Part shown: positions 36,988 through 49,431 of the stretch, in pieces
How the letters are laid out: each line of letters starts with the position of its first letter
Numbering within the stretch: position 1 is the first letter of the stretch
Source of the DNA: Pezicula radicicola
Lineage: Eukaryota; Ascomycota; Leotiomycetes; Helotiales; Dermateaceae
DNA: 64,000 nt
Assembly (NCBI GenBank): GCA_003008705.1
Contig: PDUO01000026.1
Coordinates: forward strand, 372,001-436,000
Direction: 5' to 3'
Made by a program: the position numbers and the translations under genes
The notes under the pieces: generated by a model
Database searches by the model: none
What the model saw: only the letters and a program-made list of their open reading frames with translations
Told to the model about the DNA's origin: nothing

Positions 36988-39900
36988 ATGAACCTCAGCC
37001 AGAATAATATGAGCCAAGTTTCTTCTCGCGCAGTCCGGTTTTCAGAAACCCACAACAGTCTTGACACTCTCGAGTCCGTCATGGTCATGGAGCGCCCACA
37101 GATGCAGACCAGCGATTCGGGCGGCTCATCAGGATCGGGAGAGTACGTTGAGGATGGAGTCCTGGAGGTTACACCCCATCCCTCGGCATCCTTTTCGCAT
37201 CTCCCCTTACTTGACCCACGGCCGCCATTGAGTGCTGCAGCGGGTTCACGCAGTCGCGGAGGCAGTGGGGATGGCACTGCTTCCTTCAATCGTTCAACAG
37301 AATCTTTCGCCTCTCCGACGACACCGTCTGGAAATGGCGCATCGAATAGACCGCAAAGACCTGTGGGTCCCGCTCGAACTCCCTCCAATACATACGCCCC
37401 AGCACGACGACCTCCTCAACCACCCTACATCTCCATAACAGAGCGGAACAGATCAGGATCTTCATCTCGATTCGGCAGACCAGATCCAAATGCATCTTAC
37501 CGGGCACAAGAGAAGGCGTACGTGCAACGATTACGGCAGGACCAACCGAACGAATACTTCGAGCCATATACGCCGAGCTTAGGATATGACACTGGCTCAG
37601 ATACAGACGACGAGTCGCCATCCGAGATTTCCTTTGTTGATCCGTACGACCAGGAGGCCATAATGTTCTATGGTAATGACAATATCCAGCCTACAGTTGA
37701 AGACCTCCAGGATCCAGCAAACAGAGAACGGCTTGAATGGCATGGAATGCTGGCTTCGGTCTTGACGGGAGATGTTGTGAGGCAAGAGAAAAAACGGTTG
37801 ATTGGAGCGTCGGAAAAGCAAGGAGAGAAGAGTCTCTATACGGAGATATGGCTAGGTATAAGGGCTCGGACGTGTGGCCGGACTCTGGCCGCACAAAAAC
37901 GGATGATCGAGGATGCGCGGGCGATCTTGGATAGTACTTTGGATGAGATCATGAAATTTTCAGTTCAAGGGGAGAGTGAGGTCGGAAAGCCTCCTATCGA
38001 CCAAGTCCGGGATATTGTCAAGAAGATTGAGAAATGCGAGGCCATGTACCCATCTCGCAGTGCCTTGGAGGCTGCAAATAAAGTTGCTGCCTCCCCGGCG
38101 TATCATGCAACTTGCGACGCCGTTATATCATGGCACAATACCACAGAACTGATCAACACCGAGCTTGCAATTCTGCAGAATTGGGTTGGCAATGCAGAGC
38201 TGGACTTCGTCAAAGCCAAAGAACGTTCGCCATCTGGAAATGGACTTTCAGATGAGTCCTCTTTTTTGGACAGACTCCTGAAAGAAGACGGTCTCAAGTC
38301 CCTACAAGGCAACAAAAGCATCCTTCTAGGTGTCTCTGAAGTCATCCTCAAGGCAAAGAGCACGTTAATCCACAATTCCGAAGCATTTGCCAAACGCCAT
38401 CTACCACCATACATAGAGGAACTCCTTACCCTTATCAACTTCCCATCTAGACTGATAGAAGAAATCATCAAGATCAGAGTTGCGTACGCTAAGAAGATGA
38501 AAGAGTCTGCTCAACATAACGCCCTTATGCAGGAGCAGATGATCTCGCAATTCCAGATCCTACTAAAACTTGCAATACGCATAAAGCAAGAGTACATAAC
38601 CATCTCTCAATCCGAGCCTGGATGGGATCTCCCTCCCTGCATTGACGAGGCATTTGACCAGGTAGTTCTGGATGCTCTGAAGTACTATTTCAAGATGCTC
38701 AACTGGAAGCTCGGTGGGAATAAGAATACCTTCAAAGAGGCGGAGGTGCTAGAGACTGAATGGGACTTCTCCAACGAAATTGGACGTCATCTTGATGGGG
38801 GCGATGTGGAGGTTGCAGAACAGTTCACATCACTCACTCACAAAGCTTTCTACCGCCTCAACGCTACCTTCGAGCGAGAACTACAGAGGAAGCCCAAGGA
38901 GACTGCTGCTGAGATGACAAAACGATACAAGCAGAGTCTCGACTCCGTCCGAGTTCGCCAGCGCATGTTGCAACGATTCTCCAGAGTTTTGAGCGACCGA
39001 TTCGAGAATTCTTCTGACTTTAGCATTTCAATGAGAGATCAGCATCTACTAAGACACCTTTATTCGAGACTTGTAGAGACTGGCCATTTCCTAGTCTACA
39101 CTGCAAGTATTGAGCATGATGGAATCTTCTTAATTGCGTCTCCATCTCTGATGAATCGCCCACTGGACATTCAATCCATTCTCGGCACATGCTATCATGG
39201 GAACGACGAGATCCAAGAGGACCCTACCAATCCTTATGTATTAGTCTTCCATCCAGAGGATCCAATTCCATGGGATGGCCGGCAGATGGATGCGAATATC
39301 TCTGAGCCCAAGACTGATGTGAAACTTGGTACCCTCCGACTTATTGCAGATGGCTCCGGAGCTAGGTTAGCAAATGCTAGGCACTCATTCTTGGAGAGTA
39401 TAGAGATGCATTTGGACATGGTAGTTGAACAGCGGTCCAATCTTCAAAAAGTCAATCAGAAGCTCATGGAAATCAAGAGGGTCGTCTACAAGCTATCCAA
39501 TGTCATTATGGACAGTGTAGAGATCATCCGAAAGCAGACCAAGGGCCTCGAGTGTCAAGAGCTAATCCAAACGTGCTTTGTCTTTTCAACCGAGTTTGGT
39601 CAGAGGTCACTCCTTTACATGGACAGAAATCGAAAGCAGATGAACAATATGAAGCTTACAAAGCTTGCTCTTGACTGGGTTAGCTTCATCTGCGATGATT
39701 GCATTGCAACAGATCGGCGAACGTTCAGATGGGCCGTTCAAGCTCTAGAGTTCTCAATGGTAATGACACAAGGACAGCATATATTGGCACTTGGAGATGA
39801 CGAATATGCGAAACTTCGTGCCAAAGTTGCGGGTTGCATGTCTCTCCTAATCTCTCACTTCGATATTATGGGAGCAAGATCAACACTTGCAGCGCAAGCG

Positions 39901-41104
39901 GAGAAGCTGCGGATAGAGGCCCTAGCTGGTCAGTTCAGAAAGATGGATATGAGCCGAATGCTGGACGATGAAGAGTCAGCAAAATACGTCCGCGAGCAAC
40001 GACTAGAGCAGCTCGCTGATATCGACGATGCTCGAAAGCAGAAAGAGGCTGAAAGACAGGCTCTTGGTCGAGTCTTGGAAGAGTCCAGTGAAGCTGATCG
40101 ATCCTTGACCTACTTGTCATCATCTGCGACAAACGTTAACATGCGTTGGCAGCAAGGTCAGTTCGTCGGTGGTGGCACATTTGGGTCTGTGTACGCAGCC
40201 ATGAATTTGGATTCAGGACATTTGATGGCTGTAAAGGAGATTCGTCTTCAGGATCCTCAGCTAATTCCCACCATTGCTGGACAAATCAAGGACGAGATGG
40301 GAGTTTTGGAAGTTCTGGACCATCCCAACGTTGTCTCATACTACGGTATTGAGGTGCATCGAGATAAGGTCTACATTTTTATGGAATACTGTTCAGGTGG
40401 ATCTCTGGCTGGATTGTTGGAGCATGGACGAATTGAGGATGAGCAAGTCATTATGGTATACGCGCTGCAGCTGCTAGAAGGTCTTGCGTATCTGCACGAA
40501 AGCGGCATTATACATCGCGATATCAAGCCAGAAAGTAAGACATCCAGCGTTTCCCTTCCCATTCCCTCCATACTGACTATCTTTTGCAGATATCCTCCTA
40601 GATCAAAGCGGCGTTATCAAATACGTCGATTTCGGCGCAGCAAAGGTCATAGCACGCCAAGGAAAGACTTTAGTCGGAAACCATAGTGCAGCTGGACAGG
40701 CAAACAAATCTATGACCGGAACGCCTATGTACATGTCCCCCGAAGTTATCAAGGGCGAGAATCCAGGACGTGCAGGAGCCGTCGATGTCTGGTCTTTGGC
40801 ATGTGTTATCCTCGAAATGGCCACTGGCCGCCGTCCGTGGACATCCCTCGACAATGAGTGGGCCATCATGTACAACATTGCTCAAGGCAACCCGCCACAG
40901 CTTCCGTCTTCAGATCAGTTAAGCCCTCAAGGGGTTGACTTTCTCAAGAAATGCTTCATCCGCGATCCCAAGAAACGCGCTTCGGCCGCGGAACTTCTAC
41001 AGCATGAATGGATCATGGCCATCAGATCCCAAGTAGCCATTGAACCATCTACGCCTTCAGATAGTGGCTCCTCTCACTCTGGGTCTCGCGGAAGTATTAG
41101 CTGA
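36988..41104 (+). CDS. SSK2: MAP kinase kinase kinase of the HOG osmostress pathway (Ssk2/Ssk22, Os-4, SskB type)
   Basis: Exons 36988-40534 and 40590-41104 with a 55-nt intron (GTAAGA donor, CTGAC branch site, GCAG acceptor) give 1353 residues, the length typical of fungal Ssk2-type kinases. It phosphorylates the MAPKK Pbs2, is activated by the response regulator Ssk1, and acts in the cytosol in osmotic, oxidative and fungicide responses. Residues 1-250 are disordered. About 250-1040 is the large conserved regulatory region of this family. The kinase domain begins near residue 1052 (WQQGQFVGGGTFGSVYAAMN), with the lysine in MAVKEIRL, HRDIKPENILL spanning the intron, DFGAAKV near 1196 and GTPMYMSPEVI in the activation segment. 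All catalytic motifs are intact. The intron splits the Asn codon of HRDxKPEN. It faces SLD3 across a shared upstream region. Confidence 0.95.
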
Positions 41105-44100
41105 AAGCAGCCATTGCTGGCTCCTTCTGATTCTTACTATGTTTTAAACAACAATTGTATTTAAAACTAGGTCGGGCCTTTAAACAAGGCATTATTCATT
41201 TTTAGTTTCCTTTGTAACAGCGACTCAGCGAGCATTGGAGCATATACGGCCGTGCAGCATCAGCGATGAGGAGTTTTTTTTTTTTATGTTACATATTTAT
41301 GTATATTTTTGGTTTCTTGGATCTTGGCCATTTGCATTGGCACGGAAATGGTTGGTACGAAACCAGATGAACGATAGCAGATGGAAACGCGCAAGCCAGG
41401 TGTACATAGGACGGGCCGAAGGAAGATGATGGGATCAAGATATGTTTATGTCTTTTCTACCTGTAATTTCTAAGTTAAACTAATGATGAGGAACAATGAA
41501 AATACAAGAAAGACAGCACCATTTGACGATACTTTATTAATTTCTTAAATCGATCTTTGGATATTAGCATGAGTGACTGCTTCCAAATCCATCATGATGC
41601 AAAGTGGGTTTTGTTTCAACTTCATCTGATCAAAAAACCTCATGGTTCGAATTTAGAATTATGGTTGGGATGGAGTGGAAACACTTCACGCCTTGACCTC
41701 GTCTCGATTTAGTTTTCCTTATTTTTGTCTTCTTGGGTTGATAGTTGACACTTGACGTGTGGTACCTCGTCTGTTGTGCGGTAGTGTTTGTCTTGTCTTG
41801 CTTGTGAGGGGTTGGGTTTGGAAACATCGGCGCGTTTTGATGTCATGTGTTGTGTTTGTGTTTCTAACAGAAGTTCACCGGGTCTTATCTTTGCGAATGT
41901 GACTTCGGGTAGGGCTTGGGTTTGGATGTAGAAATTTATGCATTAATGGCCAAGAGAGGACTTCCACTTGTATTTGGTATTTGTTGTTGTTGGTGGATGG
42001 GTTTGTTTCGAGTTGTGGTAATCAGGCAAGTCAAGTGGAGATTATTTGATCAATGAAGTAGGGTAATTATTTGACTCTATACTTCTTGAACTTCTAACTT
42101 GCCCTGAGATTTGCTTGGTAGACTTTTGACAGCCCAATTACTGACTATGCTATAATCTAGTCGTTGCCCCTACGCAGTAGAAACAATACCCCGCCTTAGC
42201 GACCTTCCTATTTCCTCTCCATCGTTATTATGAGATTGGTCAGTGGTGAATCTTCACTAACATACCTGGTGGATACCTTGTACATAATCAATCTCCTATC
42301 TATATCCGTTATCAAGAAAGAAAACGTGCCTCCAGGGGAAAATGGATACATCTCATATGATATTATAACTGGTGTAATACTCGTACTAGCTTACGGAGTA
42401 GACCAAGGATTACTGTATCTCCTCCGTGTGTACTCTACAGTAAGGAGGTAATGCAACCATGATATCGACCTTGCATTAAACTACCATACTATTATACTAT
42501 CATACATACTCCGAAAGTAAAGCGGAAGAAAAGACTGGATATATATCATTAAAGTACTGGTATTGAGTTATCCAAGAAAGAGCCGAGAATAACGGTACTT
42601 GGATCTTGGGTTTTTTTTAGAATCAAAAGGAAGTTTTTGAGTTCTGAGATCTCTTGTGGAATCATGGAAGTGAGTAGTGTTAAGAGTTAGATTTGCTTTG
42701 TTTAGTGAGATGTGAGTGAGCACTGAGGATATTGGACGTGCGGTACCGTTCTCTACAGAACTGTGTAGGGCTGCTTAGTAGTAGTAGTAAGTTAATAGGT
42801 TATTTCGTCATGGGAACTATCACCGGTGTATGGTATTTGTGTGCCTATATCGGAGTGTTCGTTATTATTTTGAGGCGAGTGCGGGTAGTGGTGGACGAAG
42901 GCACATGGGGAAAGTATTATACCTTGCAACGTCTGTGAGTACTGTTTAGAGCGTAAACCACCAACAATGGCCAATAACAACCTGTATTTCTAGGATAAAT
43001 AGCGCGCATAATCTAGCACTGACTTTGTAGGGAACAATACTTTCCCCATGTACCTCCGTAGGTGTCGCAGTTGGTGGGGTTCGTAGCCTGCATGTACAAG
43101 TCATGTAGGTACTGTACTTTACGTGCAGGAAGACTGCAGCACTGAAATTCGGAGACGAGCGGATGGGAAGAACTCTTGACATCTTTTTTTTAGTTGGCGA
43201 ATTTTTTTTTATCAACTGGATTGGGTGACTTTGGGCCTTTTGAGGATGTGATTGTAGAGTTGATGGGAATTGATGGTGAGGTTGCCACGTATGATATTTT
43301 TTGGGGCCAGCTGGGCAGCCATCTCTTTTTTCATACTTTCTACTCTGTGTGCCACGCTGCGCTGCGACTGCATGATGTATGTGTAGAGGCTGGGAATTAT
43401 TGTCATTCAAAAGTGGTGTGTATCTGATGTCAGCTTTCTGACATTCACCAATTCAGCCCTTTTTTTCGTTGTATCACTGTTTCGAGTCGAAACATCTTGA
43501 GTATGTGAATGCTGCCTTCCTAGAGGAATTCGGCTCTTTCTACCATGTATACCATAATTCCATTCCAGACAGCGGTCAAGCTCAGAATTTAAGGCTTTGA
43601 ATAAGGTTGTTTCTGGACGGATAATAGTAGTTATGCGTTATTGCTACGGGAAGAAGATCCTGACGGCATTGATTACCCCAGATTTCTTACTCGGTCACTC
43701 AATACTCATTTGCCGACGGAGAAAAAGCTGATACGAGCGTGGATTTGGTGGATTGATTCGTGTGTGATTCGTATTGTATTACAGTACCTGATCTGATGAC
43801 TTGGCTAGGAAGTTAGAACAGAGGTTTGCGTTACATTGCTTCCGAGATAGCCATCATTGAGATGTTGGTCGATGCTGCAAGGGGTAATTCTCCGTTGGGT
43901 CCGTTCACCAGTTCTTACTATACCCCTCCATGTCCTTTAGTCGTAAGTTGAACAAGGCGGGGGCAAACTCGAGGGTCTCGTGGACAGGAATTTAATAGTA
44001 CTGTGTAGATAAGGAAATGTGAATAGTTACGTTATTGGTTATCAATATAAGGAGCTATTATCTCTTTCTATTGTGTCGCCGTGTTCTCACCCCGAGCTAG

Positions 44101-46367
44101 TAGAGTTGAGGGTGTGGTGAAGTCGTGTTCGGGAAACGGGGGAAGCAGGAACAGGAAAGGAACAGTGAAGACCCGACTGGAGCTTTTCATACGGGATTTC
44201 AAAATTCCAAGGAATGACAAATGGCTTGTACAGTAAGGTTTCCCATTATTTCTTGGTCACGAATACCAGGCCAGGAAGAGGTGTGCTGAGCATTGAGCAT
44301 GTTTAGTTTGGCAGATCATGTTTGACGACGCTGTGCTCTCCAGAGGAGATATGGACCTCGGACATCGGGATGTTTGATGTGAGACAGGTTGAATGGGGAT
44401 CTTATGATTATCTGGATCTTAGGATCGCGCAGTACCGTATCGTACTTGTGCGATGCTGCACAGATAAACTCTGAAGTTTTAAAGATTTAGCATTTTGGAT
44501 AGCTGTGAAAGTTGAGGTTTCCCCTCTATAGAGACATTATTGCGATTGTCCGCTTCAAAGTCCGAGTCCAAACGACTCACTTGCCTGCTCATCTGTCTTC
44601 AGTCAAGGAAGGTCCTCGAGATGCAGACTTGGCTGCGGTTGAGGCCGTAAACCACAACCAAGCACACAAGCAACCATCTCGTTGACCGTGGTTGACCTTC
44701 CCCCTGTATATTTCGTAGTTACTGCCTGCTTGCTTGCGCATGCTACCTCCACCACTCCACCACCTTTCGAGCACGATTTTTAATCGAGGCACAAAGACAC
44801 CAATCAAGGGATTGGATATCACTCCGGTCTTTGAGTTGCCCTCAACGTGGCTCAACTTCTGCTCTATTGCGCGATAGTACTACGGGACGATCGGACGGCG
44901 AAAAGCCGTAGTGGTGCTAGTAGTCCAAGAACTGCGGGATCCTCTTCCTTCACCGCTTGATCATCCGCTGCTACTGCTGTGACCATACGGGCGTATCACC
45001 ACTAAGAGTCTAAGAAGTACAGTAGTAGTAACGAGGTGCTTACGAGGTAAAGTAGGACTTAGAGTGCTTTTTGTTTGGTACCTGAAACTCTCTTTCTTGA
45101 GTACGTCTTGAGTACTTCTTGAGTACTTCGTACTGTAGTAGTGATCTCTTCGTTTGGTCCCTATGTTCCGGTATCATGATTTCTGTCCTTTACCAGAAAT
45201 TGGTCTTTCTTGGACACGCCCGACGTGCGTGCCTGCCATCCAATATTCCATGCGCTCATCTGATGCCCTTCCATCAGTCTTCTCTGGTACGGTACGACGG
45301 TACTAAATGTACGTCTGCCTTGAAAGCTTGAGTGCTTGAGTGCTTGAGCGCGTGGTCCCCTCTCGTTTTTTGTGACAGAGGCTGCAGCAAATTTAGAGAT
45401 GCGCCCGTCGGCAAGGTACATGGCTGTAGTATTCCTGGCGTTCGAACGGATCATGGTCTGCATGTAGGCAAAATGGCTCCTCGCTTTGCAACGCTCAAGC
45501 CTTCCTTCCTCTACTACCACGACCACCGGCTCACCAGGCTCACCTCTCATCCACCACTCAACCCACTTCTTCTCCCCTGCCCCAGCAGGCCCAGCACGTT
45601 TCGGCAATGGCGTCAAGAATTACTGCCTGCGCAATTGGCCGCCATTCATTCGCTGAAGGCTAAAAAACTTCCGGGGCTGGTGCACTACGAACGTCTTGGA
45701 TGCGTCGCTTCGATTCGAAACGTTCGTGGCAGCCAATCGACTTGGGCGAGCTCGTGCTTCCCTTGCCTTCCCTTGCTGTAAAGCTTCGCAGCGCCGCCAG
45801 GGGTAAAAAAAGTAAAAGATTTGAGTTGACACCGCTTCGTGGTCGATGGATCGCCAAATGAACCCTGCACAGCCAAACAGCTTGTTCCTCATCATATCAG
45901 ACGTGCCCAGTGCTCACAGGTGCATACACAAACCTCTGCCAGACCAGGCCGAATCAATCATAGTTTCGTTCCAACTTCCGGTAAGACAGCAGAAAGCCCA
46001 GTCAAGTGCTGGCTCTCCTGCACCGCGGGATGACCCAAGAGCCATGGATCCACGGGTACCTTCATATGTAAGATGAGGAGGCCCGCCGCAAAGATTCTTC
46101 TCTTCCCTTCCCTTCCCTTGCCGAAGCTCCAACGTCGATGTCGTTGAGAAGCTGTGCTTGATAGCAGTGCTACTCTGAGCATCTATCTATTCGGTCGCTA
46201 GGACAGCTTCCTAACCCCCCTGTCCTCATTGTATTTGCAGCTATACTCCTTCTCTCTATCACCACTTCGAAGCTTGCCCTTCATTGTCTTGTGCAAGTGG
46301 CCCGCAACCTTACCTCAAGAGCAATGTATTGACCTCCCGCCAACGGGGCCTACAAACGAATTCCGAA
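41105..46367. other. 5.3-kb gene-poor stretch
   Basis: No gene I can defend. A 73-codon frame with ATG at 42230 (ends 42451) is hydrophobic (YLVDTLYIINLLSISVIKK...ITGVILVLAYGVDQGLLYLL) and could be a tiny membrane protein, but it has no other support. Close to 45.1 and 45.3 kb there are short tandem words (CTTGAGTACTT and AGTGCTTG). From about 45.9 kb onward this is probably the promoter and leader of the surface-protein gene. Confidence 0.45.
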
Positions 46368-47783
46368 ATGAAGACGACTCAATATTTATTTACAGCATGG
46401 CTTTTGGTTCTCCCAGTCTTCGCACACGGGAATGGAAATGAAAACGGGAACGGGAATGGGACTGGCAACAATTGCAGGCGAAACTCAAATTCCAAAGCCC
46501 AAGACGACAATAATAATAACAACGGAGGATCAGACCAAGGAGGAAAGGGAGGGAAGAAGGGTGTAGATCAAAATCCCAAGTCGAGTACAACGAGTACGGT
46601 ACTATCGACGACAACCCTATCAGTTATCGCTCCCTCTGAAACTACAAACACAATCGCTATATCGTCTTTCATACCTTCAACTTCTTCACCCACGCCAACT
46701 TCCTCGATGGACGTTTCATCACTTCTTGGTTCCCTGTCTACTTCTCTATCATTAGAAACTGCTTCGATTGCGTCTAGCGCAGCTTCTATAACTGCAGACC
46801 CAACTGCAGCCTCAATAGAATCATCTACAACTGCCACTTCAAATATTTCTTCCGGATCAACGGTTGCTCATAAGGATGATTCAAACCACCGGAAATTGGT
46901 GATTGCACTTGCAGTTACATTTGGTGTCTTGGGTCTCTTACTAATAGCAGCCGGGCTTTACTTCCTTCGACTCTACCTGGCCGGTCGACGTCCCTTTAGC
47001 CACCGAGGTGCCTCTCCGATCAACGATGATGAGATAGCTAGGTGGCGAACGTCGGGGATGTCTCAAAGGAACGGGGAGAAAACACCAGCGGCCAGTATCA
47101 TCGAGAAGGAACCACCTGTGCCAGCAATCCCTGAAATACCGCCTCATTCGAGAGAGATGTACCACTCTGGTTGGACTTGGTCAATGGCATCATCAAAAGG
47201 TCCAATTTCTCCTCGCCCTGGTTTCATGTCTGGATTGTCGGTGGATCCCGACAGCCCTTCTTTTTTTGCCCGAGCACCAAACTCAAGAACAGGTCTCACA
47301 GATGAAGCTATTCCTGGAGCAGATCCATTCATCCTACCAGTAAAACGCCAAAGCTCACGCTTGTCAAAAGCACCTCCTGGACATGGACGGAGTAAGAGCA
47401 GGAGAAGCAGCATAAGCGCAAAGAGTGTCATGAGCGTCCAAGGCATTCAAAGTCCTCCTCCACCCCTCTCCGCAGGCCGCCCATCTTTGTCGGGACGTCC
47501 TTCTCTTTCTGGGCGCCCCTCTCTATCTGGGCGGCCTTCGTTTACCGCACCTCGTCTGCCAGGTAGCCCAATAGAAGCTAAGGCACCGGCATGGTTTGAC
47601 CCAGACGACGAAGCTACATGGCGTGGTTTACGAAATTCATCGCACACGGACATTAGCGGTATAGGTGGCAACAACTCGGCATCTAATAGAAATAGTATTC
47701 CTGATATCCCAGGAGGCCTATCGCCAAGGCCAAGTTCCCGAGCAAGACCTGGGACTGGAGGCACTGGGAGGGCCGTTGTATGA
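46368..47783 (+). CDS. Single-pass Ser/Thr-rich surface protein, Mid2/WSC-like architecture
   Basis: A 471-residue frame with no intron needed. The frame is open upstream, but ATG 46368 begins an excellent signal peptide (MKTTQYLFTAWLLVLPVFAHG), so I chose it. After that come a Gly/Asn-rich stretch (residues 20-60) and a Ser/Thr-rich region (about 75-170) expected to be O-glycosylated. One transmembrane helix lies at about 176-200 (LVIALAVTFGVLGLLLIAAG), followed by basic stop-transfer residues (LAGRRPFSHR) and a 270-residue Ser/Pro-rich cytoplasmic tail. This layout is that of fungal cell-wall stress sensors (Mid2, WSC), but I see no cysteine-rich WSC domain and no clear family signature, so sensor function is inference. 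The tail carries four tandem GRPSLS units. The C-terminus is Gly/Arg-rich (GGTGRAVV). Confidence 0.78.
   Translation: MKTTQYLFTAWLLVLPVFAHGNGNENGNGNGTGNNCRRNSNSKAQDDNNNNNGGSDQGGKGGKKGVDQNPKSSTTSTVLSTTTLSVIAPSETTNTIAISSFIPSTSSPTPTSSMDVSSLLGSLSTSLSLETASIASSAASITADPTAASIESSTTATSNISSGSTVAHKDDSNHRKLVIALAVTFGVLGLLLIAAGLYFLRLYLAGRRPFSHRGASPINDDEIARWRTSGMSQRNGEKTPAASIIEKEPPVPAIPEIPPHSREMYHSGWTWSMASSKGPISPRPGFMSGLSVDPDSPSFFARAPNSRTGLTDEAIPGADPFILPVKRQSSRLSKAPPGHGRSKSRRSSISAKSVMSVQGIQSPPPPLSAGRPSLSGRPSLSGRPSLSGRPSFTAPRLPGSPIEAKAPAWFDPDDEATWRGLRNSSHTDISGIGGNNSASNRNSIPDIPGGLSPRPSSRARPGTGGTGRAVV
47475..47546 (+). repeat. Four tandem 18-bp units coding GRPSLS
   Basis: Residues 370-393 of the surface protein read GRPSLS three times and GRPSFT once. 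The units use different synonymous codons (GGC CGC, GGA CGT, GGG CGC, GGG CGG for Gly-Arg), so the peptide is better conserved than the DNA. Confidence 0.9.
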
Positions 47784-48439
47784 CTGATAGACTTGGGCGG
47801 GCATTATTTCGACAGGATTGGAATACCCTGAGCACTTAGCATTTACACCAACGGTTTTTCTTAACGCTGGCGATTTATCTTTTCTACACATGGGGCCATT
47901 TTTGCCCATAGGGATGGGATGGCATGTTTGGGTTTTTGATACCCAGCTCACACACACGACTATGTACAGTCTCACACTGCGAGCGTTCTCGCTGCTCAGA
48001 ATTCACGACGGTTATGTTCTTGCTTCTTGTAACAGAGCAGAACTTGATTACATATTTGTAATATATATATGTCACATGAATACAAGTTTCGTGTATTCTA
48101 AATACTATATTTTCAAGACAAGTTTTGCTCTCATCCAGTTTTATTTTGCATAGTGAAGCACTTGACCTTACAAAGATTACACTGCCATCTTGGATTGTTT
48201 AACAGGCAGCACTGGTACACGCTCCATATTGTCTCCACAGATTCGGTTCCCAAAGAAAGTACCTCACTTCAAAAACAATGAAGCCCCCCTTTTTATAAGC
48301 GAGCTCTTGCCTTTTCAAATCAGGTGATCCATTTTTGACGCGTCCCACCGCTTCCTAATCGCGACTACTCCACATTCCTACCTACTCTCGCTCCAGTCAA
48401 TCACCAACTTCTTCCTCCATAAATCATATACCCCCCACA
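47784..48439. other. Intergenic; promoter of DPB4
   Basis: No gene seen. It should hold the 3' end of the surface-protein gene and the promoter of the next gene on the same strand. Confidence 0.55.
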
Positions 48440-49431
48440 ATGCCTCCAAGGAAAAGCGACGCTGCTAAGGTAGTAACTGGCGATGAGGGAACTCCCTCCG
48501 TGGAGAAAACTCAGGTTGGGATACCTATAGAGGTATGCGATTCTAAGTACCACCATTATTTTCAATAAGAGACGCGATTAAGCTTGATTGAGACCGCTGC
48601 ATGCGCTGATGCTAATTCATGAGATAGGATCTCAATCTCCCAAAGAGTATTGTAACGAGACTAGCGAAAGGTGTCCTACCAGCAAATACGCAGATCCAGG
48701 GCAATGCCACGTTAGCTTTGCAAAAGAGCGCGACGGTCTTCGTCAACCACCTTGCTAATGCGTATGTTATATACCTTTTGTGTGCCGTTATGTGTCTCTT
48801 GGGCATTTATGCGAGTACAAACACGAGGGAATTTGCTAATTGAATCACAGCGCCAACACACATGCTCAAAGGGCCCAGCGAAAGACAATTGCTCCTCAAG
48901 ATGTTTTCCAAGCCCTCGAAGCCGATCTTGAATTCGCAGACTTTATACCACGACTAGAGGCCGAGCTTGCAAGTGAGTTCCATGGAACACAGTTAATCTC
49001 CAGAAGTTAAAGAAGCTGACTAGATTTGATGTGCAGAATTCAACGAAATATCCACAGAGAAACGAAATACATACCGTAAGAAAGTTGCAGCTGACAAGGC
49101 CGCGGGTAAGACTGGTAGTGGCGACCACGAAGATGGAGAGGGCGATGATACGGTCGATGAGGGGGCTAGAGATGAGAGTGGCCAACCAGCAACTAAGAAA
49201 GCGAGGAGAGAAGATGGTGATGCTAGAAAGGGAGCTGCCACGAGGGGCATGGAAATAGATAATGAGAGCGGAGATGAAAATGAGGATGAAGGAAATGAAG
49301 AGGCAGATGAGGATGAAGATGAGGGGGAAGAACACTTCCAGGTTGAAGAGGATGCATTGGAGGAGCCGGAGGAGAAGGAGGAGAAGGAGGGTGTTGATGA
49401 GGCGTTGGATAATGGAGAGGATAGCGATTGA
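48440..49431 (+). CDS. DPB4: DNA polymerase epsilon subunit D, histone-fold protein Dpb4 (POLE3/CHRAC17-like)
   Basis: Four exons, 48440-48532, 48628-48761, 48851-48972 and 49037-49431, all in phase (introns of 95, 89 and 64 nt), give 247 residues. The histone fold covers about residues 30-105: DLNLPKSIVTRLAKGVLP, then LALQKSATVFVNHLANAAN, then QRKTIAPQDVFQALEADLEF. These are the signatures of the NF-YB-like subunit shared by DNA polymerase epsilon and the ISW2/CHRAC chromatin remodeller. It pairs with a Dpb3/POLE4 partner (not in this window) and binds DNA at forks and nucleosomes in the nucleus. After a basic patch (ATKKARRED) the last 70 residues are almost pure Asp/Glu, as in its orthologs. 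A short C-terminal exon is coded by GA-rich DNA whose opposite strand stays open by chance. Confidence 0.93.
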
